A stretch of DNA of 6,627 bases from Bacilli bacterium (GTDB taxonomy: Bacteria > Bacillota_I > Bacilli_A > RF39 > UBA660): the NCBI GenBank assembly GCA_017470045.1, contig JAFUFG010000019.1, positions 1 through 6,627 on the forward strand, in the 5' to 3' direction. The position numbers were made by a program, and so were the translations under genes. This document shows, one piece after another, positions 1 to 6,456 of this stretch. How positions within the stretch are numbered: the stretch's first letter is position 1; each line of letters starts with the position of its first letter. The notes below the pieces were generated by a model. That model was not told the origin of the DNA, ran no database searches, and worked only from the letters and a program-made list of their open reading frames with translations.

Positions 1-628
1 ATATTCTATCCATATCATTTTGTGTAAAGTGTTCTGGAATCCTAGCAGCATTGCAAAGTCTTAATCAATCTTGCTGTACAACTTGTGCTAACTTTATGAT
101 ATTTCCATCACGTTTTCTAATACCTTCTTTATAAAGAGATACATATGCAACTCATGCTGCAACAGCAGATAGCTCTTTATCATTTAAGAGTGGTAATTGT
201 GTTTCATCATCCATTAAAATTCCATGATAAACAACCATTACTCTTTTATAATCGTGAGAAAAATATAATACGCCATCACCTTCATCATATTTAACTAATT
301 TACCTCTAGTTCAATATGGATCTTCATTCCATTTCCAAAAATCAATATAACCTTCTGTTCAAAGGGATGGTATTGCACTAAAATCTGTTGCAGAACTAGT
401 CATTTGAGCATCGGGAATTGGTACATGAACCGATTCAATTACATCAACATTACAAGGTAATTCTAATTTTCCATTTACAACATCACCAATATAACGATAT
501 AATCTAGTATGTTTATTTCCAATTCTACTTCATCCTTCTAATGCGATATCTTCAAATTCGTTTTCATAAGCCATTACACCATAAAGTGTATCAGCTAAAC
601 TATAAGCTGCATTAAAATTATGTAACAT
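1..628 (-). CDS. Probable crAss-like neck/ring (head-tail connector) protein, 3' end outside the window, recoded TGA
   Basis: Partial gene of 209 codons, starting at ATG 626-628 and running off the left edge. The start shares its A with the TAA stop of the gene before it (TAATG), which implies translational coupling. The frame is open only if TGA is sense: TGA occurs at 530-532, 359-361, 311-313, 152-154 and 65-67, and there is no TAA or TAG. The protein starts MLHNFNAAYSL and reads GWSRIGN, LWTEGYIDFWKW, DPYWTRGK, AAWVAYVSLY and QDWLRLCN around these codons; two further Trp are TGG. It is a soluble protein with no signal peptide or membrane segment. The central part (LPLLNDKELSAVAAW) looks like the helical part of neck adaptor proteins that sit below the portal in short-tailed phages. 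I infer a connector role from gene order and recalled similarity to crAss-like ring proteins; which ring is not decided. Under the standard code this gene is invisible. Confidence 0.75.
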
Positions 629-1296
629 TATCTAGGCGTTTGAGTGTTTGGTAATACTTGAGCATTTGCACCTCTATAATATCTAAGTTTTTGCTCAACT
701 AATCTTCTTTTAATTTCATTAGAAACAGATCCTAATTCTAAGAAGTCGTGTCTATCACAACAATTAAATTGTTCCAGCTGTCTAGGATCTCTAAATACAG
801 CTAATACTGATATATATTTTACAAATGGAGCATTAAAAATCCATCCGTCATACATTCCATTTTCATTTGGTGCTTTTTGAATATAAACGTATGGTTTATC
901 AGCACCACGTTTTTTATATTTACGATATTTTAATCCATCTAAAGAATGATAAACATCATATCGTTCTTTTTTATCAATTGTTCCAAGTCATTCTATAGCA
1001 TCTGTTCCAAGATCGTTCATTAGAATTGGAATTTCAAAATGCATTTCTGAAGTACCGGATGAAGTTTTACAACATTTAGCCGGATCATCACAATTAACTT
1101 CTATACAGTTAAGAGCTAACATTAAGTCATGGGGTTTTAATATACCTTTAAGATACCAATCTTTAATGACAGTTTCTCTAAGTTCAATAACTTCATCTTC
1201 TAACTGCTCCATCGATATATTTGGATTTGCATTTGTCCCACTTAATCCTGCAACAATATCATTATATACAGCTGAACTAATTTTACTCAATTCCAT
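628..1296 (-). CDS. Virion neck-module protein, 222 aa, one recoded TGA
   Basis: The 222-residue protein starts MELSKISSAVYNDIVAGL and ends QTPR with TAA. One TGA (988-990) is read as W103 in DAIEWLGT; reading it as stop would split the gene into two pieces. The other two Trp (W47, W152) are TGG. The N-terminal ~55 residues look helical. Cysteines cluster at 64, 69, 75, 76 and again at 179-180. There is no signal peptide or membrane segment. I chose ATG 1294-1296 although the frame stays open back to an ATG at 1405-1407, because from there to about 1300 the other frame encodes a well-conserved endonuclease repeat. With this start the gene overlaps the endonuclease gene by 14 bases and the following gene by one base. 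Its place between capsid-associated genes and a ring-like gene suggests a head-tail connector component, as in crAss-like phages; the exact role is not established. Confidence 0.75.
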
Positions 1297-2131
1297 ATCA
1301 TTTATATTTATAAAAAATACCTTTATAAGAACTTTGGTCTCTACAGCATCTAGCGATACAACAGCTAATACTTCGCAGTTCCTTTTTATCTTTTGGATTA
1401 AATTCATTTGCTGCTTCTAAAGGAGATGCAAACTCTTTTAAAATGTTATTAAATTTATCTAATTTTACTACAACTTTTCGTTTAACAGGTGGAATTGTTA
1501 ACAGTATTGTTTCTTGTTTTTGAATCCATTGAAACCCGCCATACTGTTTTTTACCTTTTGTATAACAATCACTAATAGCAGTTCTACATAAATTTAATTC
1601 TTTTGCAGCAATTGTAACAGAATCTCATTCTCTTATAAAGTCTCCATCCAGAGAGTATTGTAGAACAGCCTTACTGCAATGTTTTATCATTTCTTCAACT
1701 CTCTTTTTACATTGTTCAGTTGTTAACTTTGGACCTCCTCGAAGTTTTGCTTTTTCTGACATTTTCTTTTTAGTTTCTTCTGAAACAACATGCCCTTTTT
1801 GAGATTCGGATCTTGATTTAGAATAAGTATTTCTTCCACCTTTAGTAGAATTATATCCTGCTGTATAAGTATTAAATAAATTTATATAATATTTTTCTAA
1901 TATATTTAATTGATTTAATAATTCTTCCTTATTGTTTATATTAATACGTTCAAGAACTTCGTATTTAAAGTTTTCAGGGCCGTATTTACGTCTAGCTAAA
2001 TCAATTTTACCACCATTACAATAATTCCTGTTAACAGAATTAAATACAGATCGTCTGGCACTTTCATATATGGTTTGTCCGATATACTTCTTGCCAGACG
2101 GAGAAGTATAACAATAAACAATTCCTTCCAT
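1283..2131 (-). CDS. Free-standing GIY-YIG homing endonuclease with NUMOD3 and two NUMOD1/IENR-type repeats, recoded TGA
   Basis: 282 residues, ATG 2129-2131 to TAA 1283-1285. The family makes site-specific breaks in DNA lacking the gene and so spreads it by recombination. Residues 1-95 form the GIY-YIG nuclease: GIVYCY at 3-8, KKYIGQT at 14-20, arginines 26-27, a candidate metal-binding E79 (ILEKYYI) and N94 in AGYNST. A NUMOD3-like motif (about 106-131, VSEETKKKMSEKAK) is followed by two helix-turn-helix DNA-binding repeats: about 153-205 (VLQYSLDGDFIREWDS...GGFQWI) and about 220-277 (VVKLDKFNNILKEF...YKGIFYKYK). TGA 1625-1627 encodes W169 at the conserved Trp of 'FIKEW'; TGA 1298-1300 encodes W278 near the C terminus. 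Stopping at the first TGA would remove both repeats. It lies just downstream of a terminator, and its 3' end overlaps the next structural gene. I see no intron core around it, so it appears free-standing. Confidence 0.9.
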
Positions 2132-2143
2132 GACTATTAAATT

Positions 2144-2179
2144 AAAAAAGAGCGAGCGAGATTTATTCTCACCCGCTCT
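2144..2179 (-). terminator. Rho-independent terminator after the 294-aa virion gene
   Basis: On the minus strand a 13-bp stem (arms 2179-2167 and 2161-2149, with two G-U wobbles and no mismatch) closes a 5-base loop and runs into six T (2149-2144). It starts 22 bases after the TAA of the 294-aa gene and ends 12 bases before the ATG of the endonuclease. Strength and position indicate that most transcripts of the upstream structural genes end here; whatever reads into the endonuclease and neck genes must read through or start nearby. I recognised no promoter in the 12-base gap. Confidence 0.9.
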
Positions 2180-2201
2180 AAGTGAATATTATTATCTATT
2201 A

Positions 2202-3086
2202 TTAAGCAGAAGGAGTAGTAGGAGTGATTCCGCATGCAGAAAGAGCGGCATCAAAATCAGATACTACATCACTCTTAACCCAGAAGATATGACGAGTAAC
2301 AGCATCGACCTTCTGACCAACACCGGAAAGACCTCCAAATCCAGGACGAGGAGAATCATATGCAAATGAGTACATTGTATAAATTGCTCCAGGAACGGGT
2401 GTTTCATCAGAATTGAGAGCTGCATAACGTCTGTTTGCATACGTAGGGAAGCGATAGTTCTCTACAAGTTTGTCACCAGTTCCGAAAGGAACCTTCGTTG
2501 CAGTGGCAGTATAATCATCTTTTACAAGTTCATATTTGTCAAAGCTACAACCATCACATGCACCTTCAACGAGTTTCTCAAGTTTAGCACCTTCAAACTC
2601 CATTCCAAACATAGATGCAGTAAGTACTACAGAAGTACTACTCTTAGCAACAGTAACAAACTTATTATTGTAAGGAATAGCATCATTTAGAGCTGCCACA
2701 AGTTCATCTGCAAAAGTAGCACCAGTTTTATGAGTAAAACCAACAACAAGTGGTTTACCGAAAGATGCCCAGTTAGGATATGCATACTCAGAGAGTGCAG
2801 CAGGATCAAGAAGCTTAACAAAAACAGAGAACTGATAAACATCACCGGCAGCAGGAGATGCAGGAGCAGTTACTGTAAGAGTTGCAAGTTGTCCATCATA
2901 GCCAGGAGTCTTAAAGACAACACCTTCTCCACGAGGGAAAATAAGGTCTTTACGATAATCACCAGCACGTTCGATAACAAGGTGTTTAACACCAAGAGCC
3001 TCATCCGTATAAGTACTGATTCTCTTGTTTCCAGTTAATGTACCAACGTTACTGTTAATAATAACTTCATGTGTGTAATCAAACAT
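2202..3086 (-). CDS. Virion structural protein, 294 aa, possibly an auxiliary capsid/decoration protein
   Basis: The protein starts MFDYTHEVIINSNVGTLTG and ends TPTTPSA with TAA. The sequence is rich in beta-forming and small residues (for example LATLTVTAPASPAAGDVYQF around residues 90-110, FVTVAKSSTSVVLTAS around 145-160), has no signal peptide or membrane segment, and looks like an abundant beta-rich virion protein. Both Trp codons are TGG and there is no TGA. Codon use is richer in GC-ending codons than in the neighbouring neck and endonuclease genes, which fits high expression. It follows the 311-aa gene after 26 bases and is closed by a strong terminator. By order in the module an auxiliary capsid or decoration role is plausible, but a tail-tube-like or other head-associated role cannot be excluded. 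A small CxxC (EGACDGCSF) lies near residue 180. Confidence 0.8.
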   Translation of the reverse strand: MFDYTHEVIINSNVGTLTGNKRISTYTDEALGVKHLVIERAGDYRKDLIFPRGEGVVFKTPGYDGQLATLTVTAPASPAAGDVYQFSVFVKLLDPAALSEYAYPNWASFGKPLVVGFTHKTGATFADELVAALNDAIPYNNKFVTVAKSSTSVVLTASMFGMEFEGAKLEKLVEGACDGCSFDKYELVKDDYTATATKVPFGTGDKLVENYRFPTYANRRYAALNSDETPVPGAIYTMYSFAYDSPRPGFGGLSGVGQKVDAVTRHIFWVKSDVVSDFDAALSACGITPTTPSA

Positions 3087-3112
3087 AATTTTCTAAAAAT
3101 TAAATTGTTAAA

Positions 3113-4048
3113 CTATTTACTATCCGCAGAAGGAACCCCACCAATTGTTTGATTGATTGCAAAATGTGTTTGCAATCTTTGATCACCAGCATTTTCAAAT
3201 AATAGCTTAATAAAGATATTTATTATTTCATATGCTACTGGATCTGGGAATTCACATTCTTTGGTGTTATCTTCAACGCTATTTACATCTTCCCAAGTAA
3301 GTTGTATAATTTCAGGAAGTTTCAAATAATCTACATAAACAACATCTGGAGAATAAGTTTTACTTTTTCCACATCTAATCTCCATCAATGTGCCCTCACA
3401 ATTTCCTTCAACTTCACAATTACAATCGCTACTAGAAGGACACTCTTCTGTGCAACATGGTTTAAGAACGGATTGAATTTCATTTTTTCATGCAGGCGAA
3501 CTACAAGAATCAAGATCACACGGATCTAACAAGTTCTTTAAACCAAGTTCTGTAGATAATTTTCCAGCATCTAAAGAGGTATTTATATAAAAATATGGCC
3601 TTTTATATGTTGGTTTTAAATATGCGTTGTTTATTATATCTGGAAATTGATTTGCAGTCAGTCTTCTACACAATGATCATATTCCGCCTAATGAATCGTC
3701 ATCTGGAACATTACATTTATTTGTATCATCGTCGTTACATCTTTTCTTGAAGTGTGCTGTGCAATTTAATACATGAAAATAATCTGGGGGGAGAATTGCA
3801 ACATAATTAGCGTGTTCCATAGGATGTATTATTTTATTTTGTTTATACACATCCAATTCAACACTTCTTTGTAACCAACGTAAATCGTCAGAAGATTGCT
3901 GATTTAAATCAAATCTAGCATACGTTAAGTTTATATATTGAATGATGGCCTTATTGATTAAGTAGTTATATTCCTCTATTAAAAGAGTTGGAGCCTCATG
4001 CTTATTTTGTTCAATTAAGGCCGAATTGTAAAGGTCAAGTCAGGTCAT
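3113..4048 (-). CDS. Cysteine-rich crAss-like virion protein, 311 aa, three recoded TGA codons
   Basis: ATG 4046-4048 to TAG 3113-3115. The frame contains TGA at 4040-4042 (W3), 3677-3679 (W124) and 3488-3490 (W187); under the standard code it would stop after two residues and leave two unrelated-looking fragments. Two other Trp are TGG. Residues 24-66 (YNYLINKAIIQYINL, then DLNQQSSDDLRWLQ) have the look of a conserved N-terminal helical region that I recall from crAss-like structural proteins. Fourteen Cys lie between 96 and 265, most densely at 177-226 (PCDLDSC, PCC, EEC, DCNC, NCEG), suggesting metal binding. No signal peptide or membrane segment. It starts 16 bases after the 275-aa gene and ends 26 bases before the 294-aa gene, so the three probably form one operon after the capsid gene. 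Likely a virion or neck component; the precise role is unknown. Confidence 0.8.
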
Positions 4049-4064
4049 CTTAATATTCAATTAA

Positions 4065-4892
4065 TTAATTCTTAGATTTAGATGTCTTAGTCTCGGTTTC
4101 TGTAGGCTGCATAAACTGAGGGAAAGTTTCACGTTTAATTTCCTCTAAAATAGACTTATTACTAGGAATCTTAAAGAAAGATATTACTGCATCATCCGTC
4201 ATTCCAAGAACGGTATCACCGTAAACGAATACGCCATTCTTTTTGCGAATTATATTCTTGTCTCTAGCTTCAATAAATAACAAGCGAAGTGCGGTATCTC
4301 CATTTGTATAAAGGTCGATAATCTGATTAGGATTCTTTTCAGCAACCTGATACAGATAATCCTCTACATCTGAAGATGGCGCATATCTCATATTCTTACC
4401 AAGTAGTTTACACTTCGTAAGACGTCCATCTGCAGAATCTTCTTCAACAAATCTGAAAGCTTTCATAATAAGTTTCTTTCTACTAACACTTCTTTCAGAT
4501 TCCTCACCAGGTACATCAATATATAGTTCTGCTGTACCGTATTTCTTTGCATCACCATCAATTAGAAGTACACCATTTTCATCTCTAGCATCTCTAGAAG
4601 GTACAAATAAGTCGTGATTTTTAATAGCATTCCAAATATTTTCTTGACGCTTATCAGAAAGATCAAAAGTAGTTCCATCAACAACTACAACATCAAGATC
4701 TTCTGGAATAAAATAAGCAGATTCAGGATTGTTCCTTTCTGCATCTGATAACACCATTTCTGAACGACCATCCAATCCAATTCTAGTTTGCTTTACCCAA
4801 GGCCAATTAAGTCCATTAGGCTGTTTAGTTGGCTGAAAATGATATTCTTTTACCTTATAAACCGATCTAATTGTTATAACTTTATTATTCAT
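4065..4892 (-). CDS. Virion-module protein downstream of the capsid gene, 275 aa, function unknown
   Basis: Starts MNNKVITIRSVYKVKEY and ends KTSKSKN with TAA. I chose ATG 4890-4892; an in-frame TTG at 4902-4904 would add four residues but is the weaker start. The protein is soluble and charged, with a mixed alpha/beta middle (residues about 60-130), a helical region near 175-200 (DVEDYLYQVAEKNPNQIIDLY) and a lysine/threonine-rich tail. All three Trp (NWPWVKQ, NIWNAI) are TGG, with no TGA. It is the first gene after the capsid-gene terminator, and the 311-aa gene follows after 16 bases. I do not recognise a family beyond its place in a crAss-like structural block; a virion or assembly role is inferred from position only. 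Confidence 0.75.
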   Translation of the reverse strand: MNNKVITIRSVYKVKEYHFQPTKQPNGLNWPWVKQTRIGLDGRSEMVLSDAERNNPESAYFIPEDLDVVVVDGTTFDLSDKRQENIWNAIKNHDLFVPSRDARDENGVLLIDGDAKKYGTAELYIDVPGEESERSVSRKKLIMKAFRFVEEDSADGRLTKCKLLGKNMRYAPSSDVEDYLYQVAEKNPNQIIDLYTNGDTALRLLFIEARDKNIIRKKNGVFVYGDTVLGMTDDAVISFFKIPSNKSILEEIKRETFPQFMQPTETETKTSKSKN

Positions 4893-4933
4893 ATTATTTC
4901 TCAATTATCTAAAACATTATATCTAAGAAAAGT

Positions 4934-4962
4934 AAAAGGCCCAGCCCATAAGAACTGGGCCT
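4934..4962 (-). terminator. Rho-independent terminator after the capsid gene
   Basis: On the minus strand, AGGCCCAG (4962-4955) pairs perfectly with CTGGGCCT (4944-4937) around a 10-base loop, followed by a T-rich tract (TTTTACTTTT). It lies 31 bases after the TAG of the capsid gene and 41 bases before the ATG of the 275-aa gene. It would limit read-through from the highly expressed capsid gene. Confidence 0.85.
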
Positions 4963-4992
4963 ATAATCTATATATATTATTCTATATTAATC

Positions 4993-5057
4993 CTAGAATA
5001 GAGGATTTCCAGTGTCCTCACCAAGGAAGACAACAGAACGATAAGGATTGTAAAGTG
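4993..5057 (-). CDS. Major capsid protein gene, last exon (exon 2)
   Basis: The reading frame ending at TAG 4993-4995 encodes LYNPYRSVVFLGEDTGNPLF, a protein-like tail with no start codon of its own. It completes the open frame that ends abruptly at the right of the window, the two being separated by a group I intron. With the junction I predict, the split codon T+CA gives Ser, so the joined product reads VVAWGSLYNPYRSVV. Exon 2 begins at 5057, directly after an intron-terminal G (complement of 5058). The exact 3' splice site is a prediction, but frame and reading sense agree with the 5' site. The terminator follows at once. Confidence 0.8.
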
Positions 5058-6456
5058 CTCTTATTATTACAATGTAATAACTTAGACTATATCTTTAACA
5101 ACATTAATCAATGTATTTATACCTAAATCCTTTATGAAATTGATCACGCCCTTGTAAAACGTGGGCAACCCCATTACCAACAGCTTTTTTACATTCTGTT
5201 GCAGAACTAAACGTTTCTAATAAATTTCAATCGTTATCATATTTTCCAACCTTTCTTGCAGTTCCAGTTTTTGGACGATGCGGAGTAAGAGAATCAAGCT
5301 TTACCATAGACCAAAGATATCCACCAGCTTGACGCTTAAGTTTAATCGCATTATAAATATTAGATGTAAACCCAAGTGTTTTATTTGCTTGTAAAGCAGA
5401 GGGTCACTCTTTAATAAATTCTCCAGATAGTGAATATTGATAAACAGTAGTATTCTTTATTTTTTCTGTTTTTGCTATATCAAAAGAAGGTGCGTATTCT
5501 GTAAGAAAATACTTATTACCACACTTTCTGCCTAATTTTAAAGCTTCTCCAATTCCGCTATCTGATATGTTGTTACATCTAGCACAAGCTCTAATTGATT
5601 CGTAACAACATTCATACTCTCCATTTGAAGCATATTGAAATATAACAATTCCTCTTGAAACATCTTCTGTTTTATAATATGTTAAATCTAATTTATCATA
5701 CTTTTTATCAGATCAATAATATCCGGCACCTTTGATTTTCTCATGAATAGCTCTTCAAATAGTTCGCATGTGCCTATTTACAATTATAGATGCAGCATGA
5801 ATTGATTCGTATTCTGCAACAAAATCTCCATTTGTATCATATTGATATGTTTTTATAGAATTGTTATATCATGCGTTTTTTCCACCTAAAATCATATTGT
5901 AAACATCTGGTCTTTTTAAAAACTCTTCATTTACAATATCTGCCTCTAACATATAAGCTTCATCTTCATCATCAAATATACTTATTATGTTTCTTATAAA
6001 GTTAGATGGACCAAATTGCTTTACAGCGTATTGAAAATTAGTTGTTGGATTGTTATATGAACTTGGTTGATTACAATAAACTCCACATCCAATATAACCA
6101 TCAAATACATCAGGATTAATGGTCTGATGCACACCGACATAAATAAAACGATTGATTTTATTAGTTGTACAATATACAATGTATTTAAATTTGTTATTCT
6201 CCATTTCAGATTTAATTTTAATATTAATAAATTAATCTTATGGCTTACGCCTAGTCGTTGAACCTTTTCATACATTTTCCTTAAGGAATTTTATATAAAC
6301 TTGGCTGCTGATTAATCAACACTTCTTATTTTCAAGCATTCACACTTAATCTTTCGATTTATGTTGTAGCTAAGAAGTTATAAGACCTTCCAGCAATTAA
6401 AAGAATTTTTTGAGTTCTATTTCTAGAACAAAGGACCAGTTATACTAGCCCAGCAT
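5058..6456 (-). ncRNA. Group I self-splicing intron in the capsid gene, with endonuclease gene between the P7 strands
   Basis: A ribozyme of about 1.4 kb that would cut itself from the capsid mRNA. Core elements on the minus strand: P1, exon GAGGAU pairs with GUCCUU (6436-6431) with the required U-G at the 5' splice site; P2, GUUCUA-GAAA-UAGAAC (6429-6414); P4, UUGCUG (6396-6391) with CAGCAG (6310-6305); a long P5 arm closed by ACUUCUUA/UAAGAAGU (6378-6371 and 6328-6321); R element GUUCAACGACUAGG (within 6264-6247) and S element AAGAUAUAGUC (5095-5085), whose GACUA/UAGUC form P7, the guanosine site; P9, UUAUUAC-AUU-GUAAUAA (5080-5064); terminal G at 5058. R and S closely resemble those of T4-type group IA introns. 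The endonuclease gene fills the P8 side between R and S. The 252 bases before it (6205-6456) hold only ribozyme. The subgroup and P10 (only two pairs) are uncertain. Confidence 0.9.
5104..6204 (-). CDS. Intron-encoded GIY-YIG homing endonuclease with four tandem NUMOD1/IENR-type repeats, recoded TGA
   Basis: 366 residues, ATG 6202-6204 (after an in-frame TAA upstream) to TAA 5104-5106. It would cleave intronless capsid genes and drive intron homing. The nuclease domain is residues 1-110: YIVYCTTN (8-15), IYVGVHQT (21-28), DGYIGCG (35-41), candidate catalytic E87 (AYMLEADIV) and N103 (VYNMILGG). It is followed by four DNA-binding repeats, roughly 117-165 (TYQYDTNGDFVAEYES...GAGYYWS), 186-240 (IFQYASNGEYECCYES), 255-305 (VYQYSLSGEFIKEWPS...GGYLWS) and 318-365 (GKYDNDWNLLETFSS...KGFRYKY). 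TGA codons at 5869, 5755, 5713, 5404 and 5227 (first bases, forward numbering) encode W112, W150, W164, W267 and W326; W267 is the conserved Trp of the repeat. Only one Trp is TGG. Reading TGA as stop would leave a bare 111-residue nuclease domain. The stop lies 8 bases before the S element of the ribozyme. Confidence 0.9.

Noticed and set aside
1297..1407. An upstream ATG at 1405-1407 for the 222-aa gene (MNLIQKIKRNC...).
   Set aside because: The same DNA in the endonuclease frame encodes a recognisable repeat (RSISCCIARCC...YKGIFYKY), so the extra N terminus is taken as a shadow frame. ATG 1294-1296 is preferred.
628..4048. Several short minus-strand frames could be read as frameshifted or decayed genes (pseudogenes).
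   Set aside because: Each break is a single TGA in the same frame, with conserved-looking protein on both sides and no TAA, TAG or frame change. Recoding explains all of them at once.
4893..4904. A TTG start giving a four-residue longer version of the 275-aa protein.
   Set aside because: An ATG follows directly and fits the AT-rich, SD-poor starts of the neighbours; nothing favours TTG.
4916..4921. TATAAT on the minus strand just before the 275-aa gene, a possible promoter.
   Set aside because: No matching upstream box could be placed, the region is very AT-rich, and Bacteroidota promoters have a different consensus. It is likely chance.
1166..5126. Plus-strand frames at 1166-1420, 2130-2369, 2730-3038, 3302-3529 and 4788-5126.
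   Set aside because: They lie antisense to strong minus-strand genes, show no domain-like composition and are explained as shadows.
6021..6275. A second minus-strand frame over the start of the intron endonuclease and the R element.
   Set aside because: It overlaps the GIY-YIG domain in another frame and covers the ribozyme core; its low-complexity translation looks like no protein family.
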